From the NCBI RefSeq assembly GCF_020215665.1, contig NZ_CP084061.1:2512001-2576000 (forward strand): a DNA stretch of 64,000 bases. Direction: 5' to 3'. The notes under the pieces are model-generated. The model ran no database searches. It worked only from the letters and a program-made list of their open reading frames with translations, and was not told where the DNA came from. This document shows positions 53,217 through 62,488 of this stretch, piece by piece; within the stretch, counting starts at the first letter, position 1; each line of letters begins with the position of its first letter. The translations under genes were made by a program, and so were the position numbers. The stretch is from Blautia parvula (lineage in GTDB: Bacteria > Bacillota > Clostridia > Lachnospirales > Lachnospiraceae).

Positions 53217-54581
53217 ATGTCACATTCTGCATGGTTATTCATGTCCTTGATCATTTCCATGGTTGTTATCTTATTTTTAATTCTGAAAGTAAAATTAAAT
53301 GCTGCCATTTCTTTAGTGTTGGGAAGTATCCTGATGGGCGCATTATCCGGCGTTTCCCTGGTTGAGACCATAGACGGCATCAATGTGGGCTTCGGCAACA
53401 TGTTAAAGGGTATGGGGCTTCCCATCGGTTTCGGCATTATCCTGGGCGAACTGGTCAGCAGGTCCGGCGGCGCCCAGATCATTGCCTCAAAGATTGTAAA
53501 AGCATTCCCCAAAACAAAAGCGATTTACGCCATCGGCCTGGCTGCGTTTATTCTCGCCATCCCGGTATATTTTGATGTGACCTTTGTTATTTTGATCCCG
53601 ATCGGCATTGCTCTTATGAAAGAGATCAACAAATCCATTGCCCATATTGTAGGCGCCATCACCATAGGCGCTGCCGCTGCCCACACCATGGTGCCCCCTA
53701 CCCCGGCTCCCCTTGCCGCAGGCGAGATCTTCGGATTTGACACAGGCATTATGATCGCATTCGGCACTGTTTTCGGACTGATCGGCGTATTCCTTGTTAT
53801 CTTTATCTATACAAAGTTTTTGGACAAAAAGACGGACTTCTGGAATCCTGAAACAGATGAGTCTTCCGCCGGCGTCCATATCGATGCACAGGAGGACAGC
53901 TCCATCACACCGCCGTCTTTCGGCTTTGCTTTACTGCCTATTTTTGTGCCGATCATTTTGATTCTTTTAAACACAGTTACAGGCAGTGCCATGGGTGATG
54001 CACAGCCCGGTTTTTTCCTCTTTTTAGGTGACAAAACAGTTGCTCTGCTGGCAGGAGCCATTGTGGCTTATCTGATCGGCGTAAAATGTATGGGCAAAGA
54101 GAAAGCGGAAAAGGCTGCTACAGATTCTCTCTCCTCCGCAGGTATCGTATTCTTGATCACAGGTGCGGGCGGTGCTTTCTCCAACATCATCACAATCACA
54201 GGCGTCAGCGATGCCATTGCTGATATTGTGAGCGGATTTGCACAGAATGTGTTTGTTGTTCTGATCCTGTCCTACCTGGTCGGTCTGCTGATCAAACAGG
54301 TGACCGGCTCAGGTACCGTATCTGCGCTTACCAGTATGACCATTATGTCCGGCGTGGCTTCCGCCATCACACTGCCACCGGTGTTTGTGGCAATGGCCTG
54401 TTTGTCCGGAACACTTTTCGGCGCAACCGTAAACGACAGTGGTTTCTGGATCGTAACCAATATCAGCGGGCTCTCCATCAAGGGAGGCATCAAAACATAT
54501 ACCGTATCAGAAATGATGGAATCTGTCTTTTTCCTTATTTTGCTGTTGCTTGCAGCCGGCGGATATATGATAATATTCTAA
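53217..54581 (+). CDS. GntP family gluconate/sugar-acid permease
   Basis: 454 residues with about 12-14 membrane segments. Conserved stretches include FGNMLKGMGLPIGFGIILGELVSRSGGAQ, AAHTMVPPTPAPLAAGEIFGFDTG and VTGSGTVSALTSMTIMSG of the GntP family, which imports gluconate, fructuronate and related acids with protons. It follows the dehydrogenase by 21 bases with a GGAGGT site. Its substrate should be the acid handled by the neighbouring enzymes. Confidence 0.94.
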   Translation: MSHSAWLFMSLIISMVVILFLILKVKLNAAISLVLGSILMGALSGVSLVETIDGINVGFGNMLKGMGLPIGFGIILGELVSRSGGAQIIASKIVKAFPKTKAIYAIGLAAFILAIPVYFDVTFVILIPIGIALMKEINKSIAHIVGAITIGAAAAHTMVPPTPAPLAAGEIFGFDTGIMIAFGTVFGLIGVFLVIFIYTKFLDKKTDFWNPETDESSAGVHIDAQEDSSITPPSFGFALLPIFVPIILILLNTVTGSAMGDAQPGFFLFLGDKTVALLAGAIVAYLIGVKCMGKEKAEKAATDSLSSAGIVFLITGAGGAFSNIITITGVSDAIADIVSGFAQNVFVVLILSYLVGLLIKQVTGSGTVSALTSMTIMSGVASAITLPPVFVAMACLSGTLFGATVNDSGFWIVTNISGLSIKGGIKTYTVSEMMESVFFLILLLLAAGGYMIIF

Positions 54582-54602
54582 GATAACAGGAGGAATTTAT
54601 TC

Positions 54603-55886
54603 ATGAGAGAAAGACCCTTTGTCGCAGACCTGGTCAGTGACCAGACCATCCCGAAAATGTTTAAAGTAAAACAGGTATTTCCCCGGCCCAAAATTGAGCC
54701 GGAGGAAATACCCGGAATCATTGAATCCCTGCTTTCCCAGGAGAAGTTCTCCTCCAAAGTGAAACCCGGCATGCGCATCGCCATCACTGCCGGTTCCCGG
54801 GGCATCGCAAACGTAGCACTCACAACAAAATGCATTGCTGACTTTGTAAGATCAAGAGGTGCTCATCCATTCATTGTCCCTGCCATGGGAAGCCACGGCG
54901 GAGCCACTGCGGAAGGTCAGCGGGCGATCCTGGAAGGCTACGGAATCACAGAGGACTATGTAGGCTGTCCTATTATTTCTTCCATGGAGGTCAAAAAAAT
55001 CGGGGTAAATGAGGAAGGCATGGATGTATTCATTGACAAAAACGCCGCCGAATCCGATGGTATCATCCTTGGATGCCGCATCAAACCCCATACAGCATTC
55101 CGCGGCCCCTACGAAAGCGGAATCATGAAGATGATGGCTATCGGCCTTGGAAAACAGCACGGCGCTGAGGTCTGCCATGAAGCGGGCTTCAAGAATATGG
55201 CCAAATACGTCCCCATGTTCGGCCGTGCGATCATCAAAAACGCCCCTATTTTATTTGCAGTCCCAACCATTGAAAATGCGTATGACGAAACATGTAAGAT
55301 CATAGCCGTAAATGCAGAAGAGATCATTGAAAAAGAACCGCCTCTCCTGCAGGAAGCCTTTGCCAATATGCCCAGGATTCTGGTTGATTCCTGTGATGTT
55401 CTGGTCGTTGACCAGATTGGAAAAAACTTCAGCGGAGATGGTATGGATCCCAATATCACCGGAACCTTCTGTACCCCATACGCAACAGGCGGAATCCGGT
55501 CACAGCGCGTCTGTGTCCTGGATCTGAGTCCCGAAACCCATGGAAACGGGATCGGACTTGGCTATTCCAGCGCCACCACAAAACGCGTCTTCGATCAACT
55601 GGACTTATCCTCCATGTACCCAAACGCGATCACCTGTACAGTTCTGGGCGGTGTGCGGATTCCCATTGTCATGGAGAGCGACAGGGAAGCCATCCAGGTC
55701 TGCATAAGAACCTGCAATGAGATCGATAAAAAGAATCCCAGGGTTGTAAGGATTCCAAACAGCCTCCACATAGAACATATCATGCTCTCAGAATCTTACT
55801 ATGAGGAAGCAAAAAACAACCCAAATCTGATCATTGAGAGCGAACCGGAATACCTCCCCTTTGATGAGGACGGCAATCTCTGGTAA
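54603..55886 (+). CDS. LarA-like nickel-pincer racemase/epimerase (DUF2088)
   Basis: 427 residues, LarA length. GSHGG (His98), KPHTAFRG (His163), ESGIMKMM (Lys176) and GLGKQHG (His186) match the order of the LarA residues that hold and bond the nickel-pincer nucleotide (His108, His174, Lys184, His200), with slightly different spacing. LarA racemises lactate; relatives epimerise other 2-hydroxyacids, and gluconate 2-epimerases have been described in the superfamily. Third gene of the dehydrogenase-GntP transcript, so it probably epimerises a hexonate at C2. The pincer cofactor genes larB, larC and larE are not in the window. Confidence 0.85.
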   Translation: MRERPFVADLVSDQTIPKMFKVKQVFPRPKIEPEEIPGIIESLLSQEKFSSKVKPGMRIAITAGSRGIANVALTTKCIADFVRSRGAHPFIVPAMGSHGGATAEGQRAILEGYGITEDYVGCPIISSMEVKKIGVNEEGMDVFIDKNAAESDGIILGCRIKPHTAFRGPYESGIMKMMAIGLGKQHGAEVCHEAGFKNMAKYVPMFGRAIIKNAPILFAVPTIENAYDETCKIIAVNAEEIIEKEPPLLQEAFANMPRILVDSCDVLVVDQIGKNFSGDGMDPNITGTFCTPYATGGIRSQRVCVLDLSPETHGNGIGLGYSSATTKRVFDQLDLSSMYPNAITCTVLGGVRIPIVMESDREAIQVCIRTCNEIDKKNPRVVRIPNSLHIEHIMLSESYYEEAKNNPNLIIESEPEYLPFDEDGNLW

Positions 55887-55916
55887 AAAAACATTCCCCG
55901 CTTTTCCCTGAAAAAA

Positions 55917-55973
55917 GGAAAGATGCCGCCAGGGCTGTTAATATGCCCCTTCCGGTATCTTTCCTTTCTCTTT
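55917..55973 (+). terminator. Terminator after the LarA-like gene
   Basis: GGAAAGATGCC and GGTATCTTTCC pair with one mismatch around a GC-rich loop that can form a further small stem, followed by TTTCTCTTT. It closes the dehydrogenase-GntP-LarA transcript. The next gene is convergent. Confidence 0.8.
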
Positions 55974-56043
55974 GCCAGCTGCAGACATTTTCCTGTATCT
56001 GTCATGCGCCCTTGAGACTGCAGAATATCTCATTATAACAGTA

Positions 56044-57393
56044 TCACTGACCGCTTCTTGTTATATCCCTCACCCAATTATACTTTTTGTAATGTATGTA
56101 TACAGCCGGAAGTTTGATGATCTCATCCAGGTTGATGATAAAGTACACAGCCAATATCGGTATTTTAAAATAAAACGCTGTCAGCAGTCCAAGAGGTACT
56201 GTCACCACCCACATAGTCACCGCGTCACAGAAAAGGCCGAACCTGGAATCTCCCCCTGCGCAGAAGATACCTGCGATCACAGTGGAATTCACAGATTTTC
56301 CTATGAGGTAATACGTACACATAAACAGCATCCCCTTCAGATATCCATGGGCCGCCGGGCTGAGATTGGAAAAACCGAGAATCAGAGGACTTAACCCCAG
56401 AAGCAGAAGGCCGGACAGAGCGCCCATCAAAATGGAGAGGCGGCACAGCCTGTCTCCGTAATCTTTGGCAGCGTCCAGATTCCTCTTTCCCAGTTCATTT
56501 CCAACAATGATTCCGCCGCCGCTTCCCAGTCCCAGACACAGACAGGCGATCAGGTTCTTCACAATATTGGCAATGGAATTGGCAGCCACCGCATCGCTGC
56601 CCAAATGTCCCATAATAACGGAATACATGGTAAATCCGCATCCCCATATGAGCTCATTTCCAAGCACAGGAAGGGTATAATGGAAGAAATCGCCTTTCAA
56701 TTCCCGGTCAGCGCGCACCAGATATTTCACATGCAGCCTGATCCTGCCATGCCGCAGGGATTCTGTAAATGCCCATCCCAGCTCCAGAACCCTTGACAGC
56801 ACCGTCGCCAGCGCTGCCCCGGCGATCCCCATAGCCGGAACCTTCCAGACGCCGAAAATAAAGACTGCGTTCAGCACAATATTTGTCACCATGGAGACAG
56901 AACCTATCACCGTACTTTTTAAGGTATATCCGCTGTTTTTCATGATGCACAGATAAATCTGGGAAATCCCCATGAGCAGGTAAGACACTCCCACGATCCG
57001 CAGATACTGCGCCCCCTGCGCGATCAGACCTGCATCCGGGGTAAAGATCCGCATGAGAGTCTCCGGAATCAACAGGGTTCCCAGAAAGAAAACAAGGGAT
57101 ATGGCAGAGGAAAACTTCAGCGCAATGGCAAGTATTTTCTCCACCGACACCTTATCCCCTTTTCCCCAGTATTGGGCTGCCAGGATTGTGGTCCCGATGG
57201 TAAGTGCTGCCAGAAACAGGCTCAGAACAAACTGTATCTGACCCGCAAGGGAGACCGCAGACAGGGCCTCCTGGCTGATCACACCCAGCATTATGGCATC
57301 GGATGCGCTGACCGCTGCAGTCATAAAATTCTGAAAGGCAATGGGAAGGACCAGGGTAAACAGCTTTTTATAAAATATTTTCTTATCACTCAC
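56044..57393 (-). CDS. MATE family multidrug/cation exporter
   Basis: 449 residues, about 12 membrane segments, starting with GTG at 57393. That GTG overlaps the stop of the acetyltransferase gene, so translation is probably coupled. FTLVLPIAFQNFMTAAVSASDAIMLGVIS at the N-terminus and the internal repeat (FFHYTLPVLGNELIWGCGFTMYSVIMGHLG) are typical of the family. Second of three MATE genes; the substrate is unknown. The pairing with an acetyltransferase suggests export of a modified sugar or drug, which is only inference. Confidence 0.92.
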   Translation of the reverse strand: MSDKKIFYKKLFTLVLPIAFQNFMTAAVSASDAIMLGVISQEALSAVSLAGQIQFVLSLFLAALTIGTTILAAQYWGKGDKVSVEKILAIALKFSSAISLVFFLGTLLIPETLMRIFTPDAGLIAQGAQYLRIVGVSYLLMGISQIYLCIMKNSGYTLKSTVIGSVSMVTNIVLNAVFIFGVWKVPAMGIAGAALATVLSRVLELGWAFTESLRHGRIRLHVKYLVRADRELKGDFFHYTLPVLGNELIWGCGFTMYSVIMGHLGSDAVAANSIANIVKNLIACLCLGLGSGGGIIVGNELGKRNLDAAKDYGDRLCRLSILMGALSGLLLLGLSPLILGFSNLSPAAHGYLKGMLFMCTYYLIGKSVNSTVIAGIFCAGGDSRFGLFCDAVTMWVVTVPLGLLTAFYFKIPILAVYFIINLDEIIKLPAVYIHYKKYNWVRDITRSGQ

Positions 57394-58021
57394 CGATTTC
57401 CACTGCCTCTACCTTTGCCCAGGACTCCGGATCAAATTCCCTGTCTTTGTAATAGTATTTTTTATCCGCATCTGTGATCCGGCGAATCACACGGCAGGGA
57501 TTTCCCGCTGCCACCACATTGGCGGGAATGTCTTTTGTCACCACACTGCCTGCCCCGATCACTACATTGTCTCCAATGTGCACACCGGGAGTGATGACTA
57601 CATTTCCTCCGATCCACACATTGTTTCCGATCGTCACAGGAATCCCGTATTCATATCCTGACTGTCTGGCTGCAGGATGCACCGGATGTCCGGCAGTATA
57701 GATTGATACATTTGGCGCAAGCAAAACATTTTCCCCGATGGTAACCTTGCCTACATCCAGTATGGTGCAGTTATAATTGGCAAAAAAGCCTTTTCCCACC
57801 TGGATATGAAATCCATAGTCACAGTAAAACGGCGGCATAATGGACACATTCTCCTGTGCACCACTCACTATTTTTCCCGCCAGCCTGCCCAATGTCTCAA
57901 AATCCGAGGGGTCCGTAGTATTAAATTCTCTTAAAAGTCTTCTGGTCACCTTCTGCTGGTCAAATACCGCATCATCTGATATATAGGGAAGTCCTGCATC
58001 CCTGCGCGTAATATTATCCAT
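57386..58021 (-). CDS. Hexapeptide sugar O-acetyltransferase (Maa/LacA type)
   Basis: 211 residues. The N-terminal maltose-acetyltransferase helix segment (about 5-60) is followed by left-handed beta-helix hexapeptide repeats such as VTIGENVLLAPNVSIYTAGHPVHPAAR, with the catalytic histidine in TAGHPV, and VTIGNNVWIGGNVVITPGVHIGDNVVIGAGSVVTKDIPANVVAAGNPCRVIR. It moves acetyl from acetyl-CoA to a sugar. GGAGAAAAG precedes the ATG. It is coupled to the MATE gene and divergent from an AraC gene. Confidence 0.93.
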   Translation of the reverse strand: MDNITRRDAGLPYISDDAVFDQQKVTRRLLREFNTTDPSDFETLGRLAGKIVSGAQENVSIMPPFYCDYGFHIQVGKGFFANYNCTILDVGKVTIGENVLLAPNVSIYTAGHPVHPAARQSGYEYGIPVTIGNNVWIGGNVVITPGVHIGDNVVIGAGSVVTKDIPANVVAAGNPCRVIRRITDADKKYYYKDREFDPESWAKVEAVEIGE

Positions 58022-58137
58022 CTCTTTTCTCCTTCACAAACAAGTATTTTCATGTATAATAATAGTGTATTAATTCCGTATATTCTATCAAAATATGCCA
58101 TTATATTATAACAATCGTATTTATGAAGGAGGTATTT

Positions 58138-59049
58138 GTGAACGGAGTAAGCATTTTAAAGGACGCCTCGGAGATCGTCCACTACAACACCCCCAATATT
58201 CCCCTGTATCTGAAAGAGCGGTGGCTCTCCTCCTATGCCAATATGGAAGCTCTCTGCCACTGGCACGAGGATATCGAATACATGAAAGCTCTGAAAGGCC
58301 ACATGGTCTACTATGTGAACGGAGAAAAACTGGCGGTCCGGGAACACGATGCCCTCATAGTAAATGCCCGGCAGATGCATTACGGTTTCTCAGAGGATAA
58401 GACAGACTGCTATTTTGCCTGCATTGTCTTTCGTCTCCATCTTCTGTGTACCAATCCTGAGCTTACGGAAAAGTACATCCATCCCATTGCCGGGCATCCG
58501 AATCTTCCCTACATTTATCTTCACGCAGACAATCCCGCTGAGGCAGCGGTCATCCGGCATTTCGACGCGGCATGTGAGGACTGCCGAAGGCATTATGAAG
58601 GTTATGAGCTGATGATGATCAGCAGGCTGACTGCCGCCTGGGCTGCGCTCTACTCCCTTTTAAGTCCTGACCTGCTGTCCTACAGCACTGCCATGGAGGA
58701 GGACTTATCCACCCAAAGAAACATGATCTCGTTCATATACCGGAACTATACACAGAAACTCTCCCTGAACGATATTGCAGCCGCGGGCAGTATATGCCGC
58801 AGCAAATGCTGCCGGATCTTCAAAAAATACCTGAACAAAACGCCCATAGATTTTCTGAACGCCTACCGCCTGGAGGTCAGTATGCGCCTGCTGACAGATA
58901 CCGCCATGAGCATCACAGAGATCGCCCTGTCCTGCGGCTTCCAGAGCCCCAGTTACTATGCGGAAATCTTCCAGCAGCACAAAGGCTGTACCCCCAGCCA
59001 TTACCGTATGCGGCAGGCAGAGGGATATGAGGCACGCGGATGCCTCTAA
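58138..59049 (+). CDS. AraC family transcriptional regulator
   Basis: 303 residues from the GTG at 58138. An ATG at 58123 is in frame, but AAGGAGGT (58126-58133) lies inside its first codons and points to the GTG five bases later. N-terminal cupin-like part (LCHWHEDIEYMKALKGHMVYYVNGEKLAV), then the AraC domain with LNDIAAAGSICRSKCCRIFKKYL and ITEIALSCGFQSPSYYAEIF, ending CTPSHYRM. It is divergent from the acetyltransferase-MATE pair and may control it. Its stop codon overlaps that of the helicase. Confidence 0.9.
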   Translation: MNGVSILKDASEIVHYNTPNIPLYLKERWLSSYANMEALCHWHEDIEYMKALKGHMVYYVNGEKLAVREHDALIVNARQMHYGFSEDKTDCYFACIVFRLHLLCTNPELTEKYIHPIAGHPNLPYIYLHADNPAEAAVIRHFDAACEDCRRHYEGYELMMISRLTAAWAALYSLLSPDLLSYSTAMEEDLSTQRNMISFIYRNYTQKLSLNDIAAAGSICRSKCCRIFKKYLNKTPIDFLNAYRLEVSMRLLTDTAMSITEIALSCGFQSPSYYAEIFQQHKGCTPSHYRMRQAEGYEARGCL

Positions 59050-60491
59050 TCCCCCGGCCGCTTTGTTTTTCTGACCTTACGGACTTTCCCCTTGATCGGC
59101 TTCGTCTGAAGACATTCTATAACCTGATTCCCCTTAAAATTTAAAACCTCCACATAGCTTAAACTGTCCCGGATATCCACAATGCCTATGTCTGAGGCCT
59201 CCACGCCGTCAATACTGCAGATGGTTCCCACAATATCCCCAGCCCGCATTTTTGATTTCCGGCCTCCGCCGATGGACAGACGTGTAATTCCCCGGTTCAA
59301 TACCGCCCCCTTTTCAGGTTTCGCTTCTGCTTTTACGCGCTGGGCTTTCCAGAATGCCTTTTCCTTTTCTTCCTCTGTCTCCGGAATTTCCGCGCCGGGC
59401 AGCTCCTGCCCCACAAATGCCTCCACCTGCTTCAGCATCCTTTTGTCCTCTTCTGTTACCAGGCTTATGGCTGTACCGCATTTTCCGTTTCTTCCGGTTC
59501 TGCCGATCCGATGGACATACGTTTCCTTCCCCGTTGGAAAATCATAATTCACAACATGGGTGATCTGTTCAAAATCAATCCCCCTTGCAGCCACATCCGT
59601 TGCGATCAGAAAGCGAAAGCAGCCTCTCCGAAACGCATCCACAGTCTTAAGCCTCTCCCTCTGCTCCATCTCCCCATGCAGCATCCCGCAGAATATACGC
59701 CCTCTGCGCAGCTTCTGAAACAGAACATTTGTCATCTCCCTTGTCCCGCAGAAAATCATACAGCTCTTTGGATTCTCATTTATAAGAACCTTGAGAAAGT
59801 CCCCGTATTTTCTCTCCTGATCAGTGAAATAGACCTTTTCCGTGATCGCCGCTGTCTGCTCCTTCGTGGGTTCCTGCAGCACAAGTATTCTGTCCGGAAT
59901 AAACGCATCCGCCAGCTCCCTGATCTCCGGCCCTAATGTGGCGGAGAACAGGGATATTCTGCAGTTTTCCGGAACCAGAGAAAGGATATTTTTCACTTCG
60001 TCGATAAAGCCCATATCCAGCATCAGATCCGCCTCATCTATCACCAGCCATTTTACTTTGTCAAGCTTCAGGCTCTCCCTGCCCAGATGGTCCATAATAC
60101 GTCCCGGTGTACCTGTGACAATATGGGATTTCTGCCGCAGGGTCTGAATCTGCTTATCAATGGGAAACCCTCCGAAAACTGCCGGCACCTTCAAACGTTT
60201 CTTTCTTCCTATATGAAACATTTCCTCGCTGACCTGCACTGCCAGTTCCCTGGTAGGCTCCAGTACCAGCGCCTGGGGCGCATTCTCCTCCCACCATACA
60301 CCTTCACAGATCGGTATGGCAAATGCCGCTGTCTTCCCGCTGCCCGTCGGTGCTTTCACCACCACATTTTTTCCCGCAAGCATGGGTGTAATGACTTCCT
60401 GCTGTATGCCTGTAGGTGTCTTATATCCCAAACCTTCCAATGCTTCCAGGATTTCCTGTGAAAGCGGGTATTGGTTAAAATTGTCTGTCAT
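59046..60491 (-). CDS. DEAD-box RNA helicase, DbpA-like
   Basis: 481 residues. Q-motif TPTGIQQEVI, motif I APTGSGKTA near 44-52, PTREL, GTPGR, motif II VIDEADLMLDMGF, SAT in motif III, and HRIGRTGR in motif VI. The C-terminal 70 residues (MRAGDIVGTICSIDGVEASDIGIVDIRDSLSYVEV) are the DbpA RNA-binding domain that recognises 23S rRNA hairpin 92. It unwinds RNA during large-subunit assembly. GAAAGG precedes the ATG. Gene and AraC neighbour converge and share their stop codon bases. Confidence 0.95.
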   Translation of the reverse strand: MTDNFNQYPLSQEILEALEGLGYKTPTGIQQEVITPMLAGKNVVVKAPTGSGKTAAFAIPICEGVWWEENAPQALVLEPTRELAVQVSEEMFHIGRKKRLKVPAVFGGFPIDKQIQTLRQKSHIVTGTPGRIMDHLGRESLKLDKVKWLVIDEADLMLDMGFIDEVKNILSLVPENCRISLFSATLGPEIRELADAFIPDRILVLQEPTKEQTAAITEKVYFTDQERKYGDFLKVLINENPKSCMIFCGTREMTNVLFQKLRRGRIFCGMLHGEMEQRERLKTVDAFRRGCFRFLIATDVAARGIDFEQITHVVNYDFPTGKETYVHRIGRTGRNGKCGTAISLVTEEDKRMLKQVEAFVGQELPGAEIPETEEEKEKAFWKAQRVKAEAKPEKGAVLNRGITRLSIGGGRKSKMRAGDIVGTICSIDGVEASDIGIVDIRDSLSYVEVLNFKGNQVIECLQTKPIKGKVRKVRKTKRPGD

Positions 60492-61071
60492 TGTTTTTTA
60501 CCTTTCTCTAATTCCTCTTCCCCATGGCTTTGCAGAGGGACGCTAACCTGTTATACAGTTTATCAAAACACAGATGAGATTGCCAGACATTATTTGCTTA
60601 TATTTCCTTCACTACAGACGATGACTCCCTCATAAGCCGAAACTTCCCCGATTATCATAATTCTACCTGAACTTCAAGCAGAAAACTACATACTCCATAA
60701 CCAAAATTCCAGATAAAAGCCGGAACAAAATTGGATTGCATGTACATATCAATCAAATCCCAATTTAGTTATAATCATTTTATAAAATATTTCGTGAAAT
60801 TTTATAAAATACCCCATCACAGTACCTCTGTGTCCGGGAAAAAGGGAGGAGCATTGTATGCGTGTCGGATAATTTATGAAAACAACAGCGGAACCTGTTT
60901 TGTTTGTATCCGCTGTACAAAATGTGACCCTTCTGCCGAATGCCAGCTTCTTTCTTTGAAAATCGTATCATCTGACCGTAAGTTTCTATGAGATGACATC
61001 TTTTCATGAATGCCTGACGGCTCTCTGCAGAAAACAAAATCTACATTACAATAAGAAAGTGAGGAATCAGT
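60492..61071. other. 580-base non-coding region before the GPH transporter
   Basis: No convincing gene. 60731-60991 is an open frame without ribosome binding site or recognisable composition. TATAAT lies at 60770-60775, and an AT-rich inverted repeat (60777-60809, arms TTTTATAAAAT-TTT/AAATTTTATAAAA) follows at once, which may be an operator or small hairpin. AAATTGG/CCAATTT repeats flank 60729-60765. The long leader of the transporter gene may be regulatory, but no known riboswitch fold was recognised. Confidence 0.5.
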
Positions 61072-62448
61072 ATGGAAGTAACAAGTAGTAAAAAAGAAAT
61101 ATGGACAATGGGCAGTTATTCTCTATTGACCCTGGCAATCATGGTCGGATTCATGTACCTGAATACATTCGCCACCGAGGTTCTTGTAATTCCCGCAGGA
61201 ACTCTGGCTGTGGCACTGGGCGTGGCAAAGTTTCTGGATTTCTGTTTCAGCCTGTTTGCCGGTGCTATCATTGAAAAAGTCAAAATCGGAAAGACCGGAA
61301 AGAACCAGTCCTGGCTCTATCTTGGCCGCTGGATCCTGGCCGTTTCAATCATGGCTGAGGTATGTAATACCAGTTCCGCTCCCATGGTAGTCCGTGTGGC
61401 AGTCCTTGCTGTATCCTATACAGTTCTGAACTGTCTGATGAACATTCTTCAGACTGCTTACTATGGCGTTCTGGCCGCCGTAGCAGGTCCGAACATGTCC
61501 AACCGAAATGCAATGACCGTCAACATGACACGGCAGAGCACGGTTATCACTATCATTTGTTCTTTCATTCCTACCCTTGTTACTGTTCTTCCTTTTGGTA
61601 ACTGGAACTATTTTATCGTTGCTTTCGTATTTATGATCCCTATGCCTTTTGCTCTGGGAGCAATCGCCAAATGCGCGGACGGCAAGGATGTTCCTGTCGG
61701 TGCTACCGCTTCTGTGAACCAGGTCAGCATCGGCGATATGTTCGGTACATTGCTTAAGAATCCCCAGATGCTGGTTCTTTTCCTGGTATTTACGATTCTT
61801 TACATTGCGCAGTTTACCTATCAGGCTAACTATACCTATTACTTTATTTATGTTGTCGGTGATTTCACCAAGCTTACATTTGTTACTCTGATCAATGCCA
61901 TTGTCGGATTCTTAGCCGCCATGGTTATGCCAAAGCTCGGAGCAAAACTGGGCAAAAAAATGTCCTGTGTATTTGGATTTCTCCTTATGAGCATTGCACT
62001 GATCCTGGTATCATTTTTCGGTGCCCCAAATGGTGTTCCCAACCTGACCGCTTATATTATCCTCATGTCTCTGATGATGGCCGGAACCTATACCTGGATG
62101 CCCTACATGGTAGTCCTTTACCTGGATGCAGGTGAATATTTCCTGTATAAAACGGGAAAAGATACCCGTGCGATCGCTGCCGGCCTGGCTTCCCCGCCGA
62201 TGAAGATCGGTATGACCGTGGGCAATACCCTTGGCCTGGCTCTGTTGTCTGCCATCGGTTTTGTTTCCGGAGGCGCCTTTGAGATCAACACTGCATGGAT
62301 CTCCAATTTCATGCGTGTTACGTTCATGCTCCCCGGGTTAATCTATCTGGCATCCGCCATTATCCTGCTGGTGTTTTACAAGATCAGCGACAAGGATGCT
62401 GCCAAGTACGCCCAGGCAAATGCTGAGAAAATGCTGCAGAGCAAGTAA
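61072..62448 (+). CDS. GPH-type (glycoside-pentoside-hexuronide) cation symporter
   Basis: 458 residues, about 12 membrane segments, related to MelB/XylP-type MFS transporters: early FLDFCFSLFAGAIIEKVKIGKTGKNQSWLYLGRWIL is the conserved first cytoplasmic loop, and the second half has the matching FLAAMVMPKLGAKLGKKMSCVFGFLLM repeat. Such proteins import sugars or glycosides with H+ or Na+. It is 40 bases ahead of the UroD-family gene, so the two are cotranscribed and the methyltransferase-like protein probably acts on what this carrier brings in. GAGGAA precedes the ATG. Confidence 0.9.
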   Translation: MEVTSSKKEIWTMGSYSLLTLAIMVGFMYLNTFATEVLVIPAGTLAVALGVAKFLDFCFSLFAGAIIEKVKIGKTGKNQSWLYLGRWILAVSIMAEVCNTSSAPMVVRVAVLAVSYTVLNCLMNILQTAYYGVLAAVAGPNMSNRNAMTVNMTRQSTVITIICSFIPTLVTVLPFGNWNYFIVAFVFMIPMPFALGAIAKCADGKDVPVGATASVNQVSIGDMFGTLLKNPQMLVLFLVFTILYIAQFTYQANYTYYFIYVVGDFTKLTFVTLINAIVGFLAAMVMPKLGAKLGKKMSCVFGFLLMSIALILVSFFGAPNGVPNLTAYIILMSLMMAGTYTWMPYMVVLYLDAGEYFLYKTGKDTRAIAAGLASPPMKIGMTVGNTLGLALLSAIGFVSGGAFEINTAWISNFMRVTFMLPGLIYLASAIILLVFYKISDKDAAKYAQANAEKMLQSK

Positions 62449-62488
62449 CAGAAAATAAAATATTTCAGAAAGAACAGGAGAGAAAATT

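Noticed and set aside
60731-60991. An 86-codon frame before the GPH symporter
   Set aside because: No ribosome binding site, it crosses the AT-rich inverted repeat, and it resembles no known small protein.
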